Assembly: GCA_025356665.1 (NCBI GenBank)
Contig: JANXRV010000136.1
Span: forward strand, 1-64,000
DNA: 64,000 bases
Source: CAITSH01 sp025356665
Lineage (GTDB): Bacteria; Pseudomonadota; Gammaproteobacteria; Burkholderiales; SG8-39
Direction: 5' to 3'
Part shown: in pieces, positions 52,844 through 63,643 of the stretch
How positions within the stretch are numbered: the stretch's first letter is position 1
Layout: the number at the start of each line of letters is the position of its first letter
Program-made: the position numbers and the translations under genes
The notes under the pieces: generated by a model
The model's input: only the letters and a program-made list of their open reading frames with translations
What the model was told of the DNA's origin: nothing
Database searches by the model: none

Positions 52844-54034
52844 CTATGCGGTCAGTGGCACGCCGGTACGCTTGATCTTTGCCAGTATACGTCCCAAGTC
52901 GACCAAACTGGCGATATTGTGCACCGGCAGGAATGCGTCAACGTGCGGCAGCATGGCCTTGACCCCGGCCGGTTTGGCCTCGAAGGAACTGTAGCGCAAC
53001 AAGGGGTTGAGCCAGATCAGTTGACTGGTGGATCGATGCAGGCGCGCCATTTCCTGTGACAGCCCGGCGCCCGCCTCGCGGTCGAGGCCGTCGGAGATGA
53101 GCAGCAGCACGGCGTTCTGTCCCAGCACGCGCCGCCCCCATTGCAGGTTGAACTCATGCATGGATGCGCCAATGCGCGTGCCACCCGACCAGTCGGCCAC
53201 CAATTCGGCCACGCGGTCCATGGCTAGGTCGACGTCGCGATGGCGCAGCGCGCGCGTCACGTTGGTGAGGCGTGTGCCGAACACAAAGCAGTGCACGCGG
53301 TCGCGGTCGTTGGTGAGGGCGTGCAGGAAGTGCAGGAACATGCGCGAATAACGGCTCATGCTGCCCGAAATGTCACACAACACCACCAGCGGCGGGTGGC
53401 GCTTTTGCTGTGAGCGGTGGCGTAACGGAATGAGGTCGCCGCCCGAGCGCAGGCTGGCGCGCAGTGTGGCGCGTGCATCGAGCAGGCGGCCGCGCGTGTC
53501 CGGCGCGAGGCGGCGGGTGCGCACCTCCGGGATGGGCAGGCGCAGCGCGGCGATCATTTTCTTTGCCTGGGCCAGCTCGTCGTTGGTCATAGTCTCGAAG
53601 TCGGCGTGCTGCAGCAGCTCGCGGTCCGAAACGGTGAAGGTCGAGTCGATCTCGACCTCCTGGTCTTGCTCGGGCTGCTGGCGCTCGTCCTGTTCGTTGC
53701 CGGCATGGAGGGCCTCGGCGAGCCGGTTGCTTGCCTGTTCTGCGTCGCGGTCGGCGCGGCCGTAGACCTGGGGCATCATCAAGGCCATGGCGCGTTCGAG
53801 CATTTTCGGGTCGCGCCAGAAAATGTGGAAGGCCTGGTCGAAAATTTCGAACTGCTCGCGTTTTCCGAGGAACAGGCTGGCGAGTGTCCAGTAGAAATCG
53901 TCGCGTCTGGCGATGCCCGTGGCTTCTAGCGCGCGCAAGGCGTCGATCACGCGGTCCGGCCCGACCGGGATGCCCGCCGCGCGCAGCACGCGCGCGAAGT
54001 GCATGACGTTGTCGCCGAGGTGGCCCGCGCTCAC
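52844..54034 (-). CDS. coxE: CoxE-like VWA protein
   Basis: A 396-residue VWA protein of the CoxE family that works with the CoxD AAA ATPase in maturing the molybdenum-hydroxylase active site. Features: the N-terminal helical part (FARVLRAAGIPVGPDRVIDA), and the VWA domain with the MIDAS DISGSMSRYSRMFLHF near residue 215 followed by DWSGGTRIGASM and LISDGLDREAGA. Its start ATG overlaps the stop codon of the small exported protein gene (54031-54034). Confidence 0.9.
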   Translation of the reverse strand: MSAGHLGDNVMHFARVLRAAGIPVGPDRVIDALRALEATGIARRDDFYWTLASLFLGKREQFEIFDQAFHIFWRDPKMLERAMALMMPQVYGRADRDAEQASNRLAEALHAGNEQDERQQPEQDQEVEIDSTFTVSDRELLQHADFETMTNDELAQAKKMIAALRLPIPEVRTRRLAPDTRGRLLDARATLRASLRSGGDLIPLRHRSQQKRHPPLVVLCDISGSMSRYSRMFLHFLHALTNDRDRVHCFVFGTRLTNVTRALRHRDVDLAMDRVAELVADWSGGTRIGASMHEFNLQWGRRVLGQNAVLLLISDGLDREAGAGLSQEMARLHRSTSQLIWLNPLLRYSSFEAKPAGVKAMLPHVDAFLPVHNIASLVDLGRILAKIKRTGVPLTA

Positions 54035-54441
54035 TGGAAATATTTTCCTTCTGCTTTGTTCACGCCCTCGGGTTTTATGGCATCAAAGCGCGTGAGCACG
54101 CCGCTGCTGCTGCGGTGCAATTCAAACAGCACGGCACCCGGTTCATATTCGCGCACGCCGGACGCGTTCTCGATCCGGCCATCGGCAAAACGCTCGAAAT
54201 GCACTTTCAGCACTCTGCCCTGCCGTGTGGCGGTGCAGTTTATTTTTTGGTCGGACTGGAAGCCGTGGATAAAAAGCCGGCAGACGCCGCCCTCCAGGCG
54301 CAAATCGTATTCGACCAGAATGGCGCTGCCGCCGGCGGTGCGTCCGGCCGAACTCGCGTAGTGGTAATGCGTGCGCCAAGGGTCGGCGGCCTGGCCGGGT
54401 AGTGTGGTTGCCATAAGCAGCAGCGCGAGGGTGATTTTCAC
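54031..54441 (-). CDS. Small exported protein between mcd and coxE
   Basis: A 136-residue protein with a signal peptide (ITLALLLMATTLPGQA, cut near residue 18) and a compact domain: THYHYASSAGRTAGGSAILV, EYDLRLEGGVCRLFIHGFQS, KINCTATRQGRVLKVHFERF. Two cysteines could pair. The pattern resembles DUF5991-like domains, but this is a memory-based guess. It overlaps mcd by 4 bp at its start and coxE by 4 bp at its stop. Such coupling points to a shared function; none is known to me. Confidence 0.7.
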   Translation of the reverse strand: MKITLALLLMATTLPGQAADPWRTHYHYASSAGRTAGGSAILVEYDLRLEGGVCRLFIHGFQSDQKINCTATRQGRVLKVHFERFADGRIENASGVREYEPGAVLFELHRSSSGVLTRFDAIKPEGVNKAEGKYFQ

Positions 54442-55784
54442 TTTGCTTTTTTTCCTTTGGATGAAAGCGTGGCGTCCCTTGCCAGTTTTTCCAATCGCGA
54501 TGAGGCGATGACCCTGTGTTCCTTGACGTAGGCCTCATGGTTGGCTTCGACATCGGCGAGCTTGTAAACGTAGTTCACCATCAGTCCGGCCGAGCGCACC
54601 ATGCCCGCTTCGGAGGTGTCACCCAGCCAGTTGATGCGATCGAGGCGGGCGCCGTTGGACAGGTGAAAGCGCGCCACCGGGTCGAGGGGTTCCTCGCCGT
54701 GCTTGGCGTGCAGCAGGTAATGTGCACACAACTGTGTCAGCGGTTGTTGCAGCACGGTAGCGATGCCCTTGTCCTGAAACCAGCCGGTGTCATCGAGATG
54801 GGCGAGCAACAGTGCAATCTCGCGGCCCTGGGCTTCGTTGGCGGATTTGGCTGCGTCGCCGGCCAGCCATTTGTGAAAGCCCGGGATGGGCGAGAGCGTG
54901 GCAAAGGTTTTCAGGCGCGGGAATTCGCGGCCAAGGTCGTCGGCAACCTGCTTGATAAGGAAATTGCCGAAGGAAATCCCGCGCAGGCCTTCCTGGCAGT
55001 TGGTGATGGAATAGAAAATCGCGCAATCGGCGCGGGCGGTATCCGATATGGGCGACGCCGGGTCGAGCAGGGGCTGCACCTTGGCGCTCATGCCGTGGGT
55101 CAGTGCGACCTCGATGAAAATAACAGGCTCCTCGGGCAGGGCTGGATGAAAGAAGGCGTAGCAGCGCCGGTCCGCTTGGAGGCGCCGGCGCAGGTCGTCC
55201 CAGCCCTGGATCTGGTGCACGGCTTCGTACTGGATGAGTTTTTCCAGGATGATGGCCGAGGTGCGCCAGTCGATGCGCTGCAGTGTGAGGAAGCCGCGGT
55301 TGAACCAGGATGACAGCAGGTGCGCCAGGTCCGACTCGCTGCCGGCCCACTGCGGGTTTTTTTTCAGTCCGAGCAGCATGCGCCGGCGCATCTGCACCAG
55401 GGTGCTGGTGCCGCCCGGAGCCATATTGAGGCGGCGGAACAATTCCTGGCGCGGCGCTTCAACGGCGTTTTGCAGGCGGATCAGGTTCGCTTGCGACGCG
55501 TCGTCGCGGTAAGCGTCGGCGGCGCGCATGACCGTCTTCGGGTCGGGCGAGAACTCCGCGTCGAGCATGTCGAAGAAGCCTTCTACGCTGGCGCCTTCGA
55601 GGGCGCGGTAGTCGGCGAGCGCTTCGCGTGCGAGCGAGGCGCCGGAGGCCTCGCCGCGCTCGGACAGCAGGGCGTGACTGCGGGCGATGGCCTGCCGCGC
55701 TTTTCGCGCTTCGGCCGCGCTCGGGGCACCGTCGGCGCGCGCGACCGAACCGAGCAGGCGTTTGAGAAAGTTGGGTTTATCCAT
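54438..55784 (-). CDS. Malonyl-CoA decarboxylase
   Basis: A 448-residue enzyme converting malonyl-CoA to acetyl-CoA and CO2. The N-terminal four-helix domain (ALADYRALEGASVEGFFDML) is followed by the GNAT-type catalytic domain with GISFGNFLIKQVADDLGREF, TFATLSPIPGFHKWL and a late ARFHLSNGARLDRINWLGD. The catalytic Ser and His segments (LSPIPG, ARFHLSNGA) are conserved. In bacteria, MCD usually lies with malonate transport or malonyl-CoA synthetase (matB) genes; here neither is present. Its neighbour is the LigB-type dioxygenase on one side and the coupled exported protein and coxE on the other. Confidence 0.93.
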   Translation of the reverse strand: MDKPNFLKRLLGSVARADGAPSAAEARKARQAIARSHALLSERGEASGASLAREALADYRALEGASVEGFFDMLDAEFSPDPKTVMRAADAYRDDASQANLIRLQNAVEAPRQELFRRLNMAPGGTSTLVQMRRRMLLGLKKNPQWAGSESDLAHLLSSWFNRGFLTLQRIDWRTSAIILEKLIQYEAVHQIQGWDDLRRRLQADRRCYAFFHPALPEEPVIFIEVALTHGMSAKVQPLLDPASPISDTARADCAIFYSITNCQEGLRGISFGNFLIKQVADDLGREFPRLKTFATLSPIPGFHKWLAGDAAKSANEAQGREIALLLAHLDDTGWFQDKGIATVLQQPLTQLCAHYLLHAKHGEEPLDPVARFHLSNGARLDRINWLGDTSEAGMVRSAGLMVNYVYKLADVEANHEAYVKEHRVIASSRLEKLARDATLSSKGKKAK

Positions 55785-55849
55785 GTGCGGGGCTCAGGTG
55801 AGGTCAGGACTAGGAGGGGACGCAGGGCCCGGGGCTAAGGGATAAACGC

Positions 55850-56836
55850 TCAGCACCAGTGCCCGAAGCCCAAGCCGACGCCGGTGAGGGCGCGCGAGCG
55901 GTACGCGGGGACGTAGGTCAGCCAGTCGAGTGTCAGCCCGTCGATGGCCCCCATCATGCAAATCCAGTTGCGTATTTCAGATGATCCCGATTGCAGGATG
56001 CTTGGCGACAGGCCTGACAGCGTGGCTGTATCGTTGCGACGCATCGCTTCGACCACCGTGTTGTCCAGCGATTCGTTGACAAGGAAATGGCTGAGGCCGC
56101 CAGAGGCCATGATGCCGACACGGATGTCCTGCGCAAAGGAGTCTACCAGTGCGCGAATGGCGCGGCCCAGCGCAAGGCAACGCGTCGGCGTCGGCACGTT
56201 GGGCGGATAGTAGGTGTTGAGAAATACCGGCACGATGGCGACCGGATGTTCGCGCATGTACTGGCGATGGACGAAGGAGTAGGCATGGCCCTCGAACTGC
56301 TCGCCGATCAGCGCGCGGATCGCGGTGATATCGAAGTTGCGTTGCGTCAGGCCTTCAATCAGATGCGTGCCCAGGGCGGCATGGCAGGGGTAATGGCGCT
56401 CTGCGCCGTCCTCAAGGCGCGTGCTTTGGTCGCGGTAATACCAGTTCTCAGGCAGGGGCGAGGGCGCGGGCCCGTTGCGAATGGTCTCGCCGGTGTAAAT
56501 GCCGATGGCCGGGCGGCTGTTGTCCTTGAAAATTTCCCGCTGGTCGTCCCCGACAATGATCAGTGCGTCGAGTCTGGCCTCCGCGATACCGGTTTTGATC
56601 CTGTCCATGGCGAGCCGGGTGGTTTCGTGGCGGTCGGCGATGAGCGTGGGCGTGAGGCGCTCTTGTGCGTCTGCGGGCAGGCTTTGCAGCAGTTCGGCGT
56701 AGCTGCGTGGTATGCCCTCAAAATCGTGGATCGGTGCCTTGACGTCGATGTGATCGAACAGTTTGAGCCAGTTCTCCACAGGCGATAGCAGCATGGTGCT
56801 GTGCGAACTTCCAAATGCGGCTACCAGTCTTGCCAT
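55850..56836 (-). CDS. LigB-type extradiol dioxygenase family protein
   Basis: A 328-residue protein of the LigB (protocatechuate 4,5-dioxygenase catalytic subunit) superfamily. Iron-ligand candidates: His12 in AAFGSSHSTMLL, His70 in LIADRHETTRL, and later GIMASGGLSHFLVNE at about 241-255 with the GGLSH family motif. LDALIIVGDDQREIF fits the beta-strand before the metal site. The ATG at 56834-56836 is the start (MARLVAAFGSSH). No separate LigA-like small subunit gene is adjacent, as in some gallate or homoprotocatechuate-like members. Substrate unknown, probably aromatic diol. Confidence 0.85.
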   Translation of the reverse strand: MARLVAAFGSSHSTMLLSPVENWLKLFDHIDVKAPIHDFEGIPRSYAELLQSLPADAQERLTPTLIADRHETTRLAMDRIKTGIAEARLDALIIVGDDQREIFKDNSRPAIGIYTGETIRNGPAPSPLPENWYYRDQSTRLEDGAERHYPCHAALGTHLIEGLTQRNFDITAIRALIGEQFEGHAYSFVHRQYMREHPVAIVPVFLNTYYPPNVPTPTRCLALGRAIRALVDSFAQDIRVGIMASGGLSHFLVNESLDNTVVEAMRRNDTATLSGLSPSILQSGSSEIRNWICMMGAIDGLTLDWLTYVPAYRSRALTGVGLGFGHWC

Positions 56837-56938
56837 TCTGCTTGTTCTCTCAACAGTCGTATGACAAGGTTTTCGCCTTGCCACAGGGCATCGATTTCAT
56901 GCGGCCCGAAAAGGCCGCCGGCTGATTATTTTTGCAGC

Positions 56939-57853
56939 TCAGTTCGCTGCGAGTTCGGCCTTGACCTCGGCCAGCAGGCGCTCCGCTTCGCTGCCCTGGA
57001 TGCGACCGATGTCGTCCTGGTACTTGAGCAGCGCACCCAGTGTGTCGTTGACGGTGGCCGGGTCTAGGGTCATGCGGTCCAGCGCCACCAGCGCCTTGGA
57101 CCAGTCTATGGTCTCGGCCACCCCGGGCAGTTTGAACAAGTCCATTTTGCGCAGCCGCTGCACGAACTCCACCACCTCGCGTGACAGGCGCTCGGAGCAA
57201 CCCGGTGCTTTGCGCCGCAGGATATCCAGTTCGCGCGCCGCATCCGGATAGTCAACCCAGTGATAGAGGCAGCGGCGTTTGACCGCGTCGTGGATTTCAC
57301 GCGTGCGGTTGGAGGTGAGGATGACGATGGGCGGTTTTTTCGCCGTAATGGTGCCGATCTCGGGCACCGTCACCTGGAAATCCGAAAGTATTTCCAGCAG
57401 GTAGGCCTCAAAGGGTTCGTCGGTGCGGTCGAGTTCGTCTATGAGTAGCACCGGTGGCGGCCCCTTGGCTTCAAGTGCGCGCAGCAGCGGGCGGCGGATG
57501 AGAAATTTTTCCGAGAACACATCGGCGCCCAGCTTGTCCTTGGATTTTTCGCCGGAAGCTTCGGCGAGTCGGATCTCGATCATCTGGCGCGAGTAGTTCC
57601 ATTCGTACACCGCGCTGGCCACATCGAGGCCCTCGTAGCATTGCAGGCGTATCAATTCGCGGCCGAGCGCTTTGGCGAGAACCTTGGCGATTTCGGTCTT
57701 GCCGACGCCGGCCTCGCCTTCGAGCATGAGTGGACGCTCCATCTTGAGCGCGAGGAACACCGAGGTCGCAAGACTGCGCTCGGCAACGTAGTCGGCGCCA
57801 GCCAGCAGGGCAAGGGTGTCGTCGACGGATTTGGGGAGAGATATATTTGCCAT
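56939..57853 (-). CDS. coxD: CoxD-like MoxR AAA+ ATPase
   Basis: A 304-residue AAA+ ATPase of the MoxR/CoxD class. Walker A MLEGEAGVGKTEIAKVLAKA at about residues 43-62, Walker B PPVLLIDELDRTDEPFEAYL, sensor VILTSNRTREIHDAVKRRCL. In carboxydotrophs CoxD is a chaperone needed for assembly of the CuSMo centre. It sits upstream of LigB, mcd and coxE, so the D and E functions are split by catabolic genes. Confidence 0.93.
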   Translation of the reverse strand: MANISLPKSVDDTLALLAGADYVAERSLATSVFLALKMERPLMLEGEAGVGKTEIAKVLAKALGRELIRLQCYEGLDVASAVYEWNYSRQMIEIRLAEASGEKSKDKLGADVFSEKFLIRRPLLRALEAKGPPPVLLIDELDRTDEPFEAYLLEILSDFQVTVPEIGTITAKKPPIVILTSNRTREIHDAVKRRCLYHWVDYPDAARELDILRRKAPGCSERLSREVVEFVQRLRKMDLFKLPGVAETIDWSKALVALDRMTLDPATVNDTLGALLKYQDDIGRIQGSEAERLLAEVKAELAAN

Positions 57854-58062
57854 AGGGAGAATTATGCCAGCAAGCGCCCCCGGCCAAAAGCGCTCAGACG
57901 CGGGAGGACGGCTTTTTATGACCGGTTTATTGCATGATCAACCGCCGGCCGCCAGATTCAGTGTCATGCCGGCTGTAATGTTTTTCTGTTGCCCGGACAT
58001 GCCGGCGCCCGTGTGCCCGTGTGCCCGTGTATATAGGCCGGGTTAAGGCCGGGAGCGAAATT

Positions 58063-59034
58063 TTATTTCGTCGGCAGTTGTACCACGCGATCCGCTTCGA
58101 TGCGAAAGGCCATCAGGTCCTCGCCGACCAGCAGCGGCCCGGCGTAGGTCTTGCGTGTCATCTCGACCATTTCCTGTTCCGTGACCGATGGCACCTTGGG
58201 CGTCCCGAGCGCGGAAAAGTGGTAGTACACCGCCAGCTTGGGCTTTACCCGGGTAAATACGGTTCCGGCTTCATCCGGTTTGGTGTGATGCGACAGAATG
58301 CTCTTGAACACCGGAGAGGCGAGCAGTTCCTCGCGCACCGCCGCCACCTGATGGATCAGCAAGTCGGTGCCGGCGGCGTGGCTGATCAGGTTTTCGCTGA
58401 AGCGGGTGTCGCCCGAGATGGTGACCGAGCGGCTGCCATAATCGATGCGAAAGCCAAATGCCGGTTTGAGCAATTCGCCGTGATCGACATCAAACGCCGT
58501 TACCTTGACGCCGTTTTTCTCATAAATGACGCCCTGCCTGATTTCGGTCACCTCGGGCCGCAGGTTCGCCGGGTCGAGCTTCTGATCGGCGATGCGCGCC
58601 TTGATATCCCAATCGTAGGCCTTGACCAGGCCATCCATCAGGTTCTGCGACCCGGCCGGGCCGAATACCCGGAAAGGTCCTTTGCGTTGTCCGAAGCCCG
58701 CTTCCAGCCAGCCGGTCAGCCACAAGTCGGGAATACCCACGACGTGGTCCGAATGCAGGTGGGTAATGAACAAGGCTTCGATCGCGCCTACGGTGAGGCC
58801 CACTTGCAGCAGGCGTTGCGTAACGCCGCGACCGGAGTCGATCAGCAGGTTTTGCCCGCCCGCCTGCACCAGAACGCCGGGGCCGAATCGTCGCATGCTT
58901 GGAGGGGGGCTGCCGGTGCCCAGCAGGGTGACGCGAAACTCATCGGCGGCGACGGGGGTGGCCGGCTGGGCTGTGACGCCGGCGCTGAACAAGGCGCCGG
59001 CCAGACTTGCGACTGCAATCAATAGACGCATCAT
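58063..59034 (-). CDS. Exported metallo-beta-lactamase-fold hydrolase
   Basis: A 323-residue protein with signal peptide (LLIAVASLAGALFSAGVTAQ) and MBL fold of the arylsulfatase/RNase Z type. The metal motif is LFITHLHSDHVVGIPDLWL near residue 93, with SVTISGDTRFSENLI, and SILSHHTKPDEAGTVF. The start may be the ATG at 59032-59034 or 59068-59070 (adding 12 residues). It may hydrolyse an ester, lactone or sulfate in the periplasm. It lies between the HbpS-like gene and coxD, co-directional. Confidence 0.85.
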   Translation of the reverse strand: MMRLLIAVASLAGALFSAGVTAQPATPVAADEFRVTLLGTGSPPPSMRRFGPGVLVQAGGQNLLIDSGRGVTQRLLQVGLTVGAIEALFITHLHSDHVVGIPDLWLTGWLEAGFGQRKGPFRVFGPAGSQNLMDGLVKAYDWDIKARIADQKLDPANLRPEVTEIRQGVIYEKNGVKVTAFDVDHGELLKPAFGFRIDYGSRSVTISGDTRFSENLISHAAGTDLLIHQVAAVREELLASPVFKSILSHHTKPDEAGTVFTRVKPKLAVYYHFSALGTPKVPSVTEQEMVEMTRKTYAGPLLVGEDLMAFRIEADRVVQLPTK

Positions 59035-59125
59035 GCGATTTCGCTTTGCAAGAAAAGTATAGTCAATCATTGTATTCGCCGGCCGGCGTGGCGCGATGCG
59101 AGGGCCACGCCGCCTGCTATGCCGC

Positions 59126-59608
59126 TTAAAGCCGTCCCTGCACCTTCTTGAACGCCGTCTCGACGCAAGCCGCGTCCAGCGGGCCGCCGGGGGCGCCGCT
59201 GACACCGATGCCGCCGATGACTTCATTGCCCGCCTTGATCGGAAAGCCTCCGAGCAGCGAGGTGAACTCCGGCGTATTGGTGATGGAGGCCGGCGTCACG
59301 CCCTTGCTGATGTTCTCGGCGAGGATGCGCGTTTCATAGCCGAGCATGGCCGAGGTATGCGCCTTGCGGATGGCGATGTCGATGGCATGCGGTCGCGCGT
59401 TTTCGGCGCGCAGCAAGGCCTTCATGTAGCCCGAGCGGTCCACCACCACGGCGACGACGTTATAGCCCTTTGAAGAGCAGTCCTCGACTGCCGCTGTGGC
59501 CATGTCCTGGGCAAGCTTCAGGCCGACGGTCTTCTCACTCCCGACGTCCTGCGCCTGGGCCAGCCCGGCGAACAGCACGGTAACGCCGCATACAAGTGCT
59601 TTTTTCAT
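59126..59608 (-). CDS. Exported HbpS/GlcG-like heme-binding family protein
   Basis: A 160-residue exported protein (signal peptide MKKALVCGVTVLFAGLAQAQ) of the GlcG/HbpS family (DUF336): VVAVVVDRSGYMKALLRAEN, IAIRKAHTSAMLGYETR, GFPIKAGNEVIGGIGVSGAP. Members bind heme or cobalamin or act as accessory proteins to oxidoreductases. It lies in the middle of the cox-like cluster, between OsmC and the MBL-fold gene. A role as accessory to a periplasmic redox step is a guess. Confidence 0.87.
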   Translation of the reverse strand: MKKALVCGVTVLFAGLAQAQDVGSEKTVGLKLAQDMATAAVEDCSSKGYNVVAVVVDRSGYMKALLRAENARPHAIDIAIRKAHTSAMLGYETRILAENISKGVTPASITNTPEFTSLLGGFPIKAGNEVIGGIGVSGAPGGPLDAACVETAFKKVQGRL

Positions 59609-59671
59609 GTGTTTCCCCTCCCTATGTTTGCCGGCTTTATGTGTTGCCGCCGCCGGTTTGGCGTTTTCATT

Positions 59672-60136
59672 CTACGCCGGCACGATGTTCCAGACTTCGG
59701 TGAGCTGTGTGCCGGAGGCCCGTACGATCTTGGCGATGGGGCAGTACATTTGCAGTTCATGGCGCAGCTGGTCGATCTGCGCCTGCGTCGCATCGGTGGT
59801 GACGTCGATGAACAGCGTCATTGCCGGGAAGGGCACGGCGATGTCCTCGGCGAGGGTGACGCCGCGCCGGTCGAAGTCCGCCTCGAGGCGGATTTTCATC
59901 GCCTTGATGTCGACGCCGTTCTTGTGGGCGATCTTGTGGCTGATGACGTTGGTACAGCCGATCAGCGATGCGGCGAATGTCTCGGTCGGGCTCATGCCAA
60001 GATTGGTGCCGCCACGCTCGACCGGTTCATCGATCACCGTGGACAGGCCGCGAATGCCGACATCGGTGCGCGAATGCGAATGCGCGAGGCCTTCCATGCG
60101 CATCTTGATGGTGGTTTTTTCCCTGACAACAGTCAT
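59672..60136 (-). CDS. OsmC/Ohr family protein
   Basis: A 154-residue protein of the OsmC superfamily, which reduces organic hydroperoxides through two conserved cysteines. Both are present: SLIGCTNVISHKIA and ELQMYCPIAKIV. The start is the ATG at 60134-60136. Located just after coxM in the cluster, downstream of a terminator at 60208-60240, so it may have its own promoter. It may protect against peroxides formed by the molybdenum enzyme, which is inference. Confidence 0.88.
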   Translation of the reverse strand: MTVVREKTTIKMRMEGLAHSHSRTDVGIRGLSTVIDEPVERGGTNLGMSPTETFAASLIGCTNVISHKIAHKNGVDIKAMKIRLEADFDRRGVTLAEDIAVPFPAMTLFIDVTTDATQAQIDQLRHELQMYCPIAKIVRASGTQLTEVWNIVPA

Positions 60137-60207
60137 TGCTTTGCTCCTGTAGTGTGGTATGGACGAACGAAGCTTCGGTGCAGTGCCGCGCCCTGACAAT
60201 CGGGAAA

Positions 60208-60240
60208 CAAAAACCCCGCTTCCGGGAACCGGAAGCGGGG
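60208..60240 (-). terminator. Rho-independent terminator after coxM
   Basis: A 12-bp stem (CCCCGCTTCCGG and complement) with a 3-nt loop. On the minus strand it is followed by a T-run (five T). It ends the coxS-coxL-coxM transcript, 65 nt past the coxM stop codon. Confidence 0.9.
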
Positions 60241-60304
60241 CGGCGGGGCGAAGCGGGTGTCCTGCTCCGAGCCCTATCCCTTCCCGTGGGGAGGGGAAAA
60301 CGGT

Positions 60305-61102
60305 TTATTTCAACGCCGCTTCTACCCCGCGTTTGGCCATCACCGTGATGAGGTGGGCGCGATAGTCGGCTTTGGCGTGCATGTCGGAGTTGAGGTTGTC
60401 CTCGGCCACCTTGATGCCGGCCACCGCTTCGGGGGCGAATTTCGCGGCGAGGGCTTTTTCCATTTCAGGCACGCGGAACACCCCGGCTGCGGCGCCGGTC
60501 ACCGCCACGCGCACGCTCGAACCGAAGTCGGCGATGAACACGCCGACGATGGCGTAACGCGAGGCCGGGTTCTTGAACTTCATGTAGGACGCGCGCTTTG
60601 GCACCGGAAATGCAATCGCGGTGATGATCTCGCCCGTTTGCAGCGCCGTTTCGTACATGCCTTTGAAGAATTCGTCGGCGGAGATCTTGCGCTTGTCGGT
60701 GATAATCGTGGCGCCCAGGGCGACGAGGCCGGCCGGATAATCGGCCGCAGGGTCGTTGTTGGCAACCGAGCCGCCTATGGTGCCCATGTTGCGCACCATG
60801 CGATCGCCGATGCCGCCGGCGAGCGAGGCGAGGGCGGGGATGGCTTTTTTGACTTCAGCCGAGGATGCGACCTGGGCATGGCGGGCCATCGCGCCTATGG
60901 TGACGGTGTTGCCCTCGACCTTGATGCCGGCGAGGTCCTTGACCGAACCGAGGTCGACAATGTCCGAGGGGTTGGCGAGGCGCAGTTTCATCGCCGCGAT
61001 CAGGCTCTGCCCTCCGGCGAGGATTTTTGCGTCTGGCTTGGCGCCGAGAACCCCGGAGGCTTCGGCGACGGATTTGGCTTTTTGGTAATTGAACGAGTAC
61101 AT
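60305..61102 (-). CDS. coxM: FAD-binding subunit of a CO dehydrogenase-like molybdenum hydroxylase
   Basis: A 265-residue medium subunit, of the CoxM/CutM type. Residues about 27-45 (ILAGGQSLIAAMKLRLANP) and about 108-121 (GTIGGSVANNDPAADYPA) are the two FAD-binding signatures. It shuttles electrons between the iron-sulfur subunit and acceptor. The order coxS-coxL-coxM is the form II arrangement. It lies 8 nt after coxL. Confidence 0.93.
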   Translation of the reverse strand: MYSFNYQKAKSVAEASGVLGAKPDAKILAGGQSLIAAMKLRLANPSDIVDLGSVKDLAGIKVEGNTVTIGAMARHAQVASSAEVKKAIPALASLAGGIGDRMVRNMGTIGGSVANNDPAADYPAGLVALGATIITDKRKISADEFFKGMYETALQTGEIITAIAFPVPKRASYMKFKNPASRYAIVGVFIADFGSSVRVAVTGAAAGVFRVPEMEKALAAKFAPEAVAGIKVAEDNLNSDMHAKADYRAHLITVMAKRGVEAALK

Positions 61103-61110
61103 GGTTTCTC

Positions 61111-63471
<2,361 letters not shown>

Positions 63472-63643
63472 GATCAGTCTCCTTTGCTTGCGTTCGCTAG
63501 CTTGGCGCCGGATGCAAGTTCCGGCGGCTTAACGTTTATATGCTTTCACCACAAACAATACTCAGAGCGCAGGGGAAAAGAAATAGGCCTTTTCCCGGGG
63601 GAGTGCTCTGCGTGTTCTTCGTGGTGAGGCTTTGTTTTAAGGA

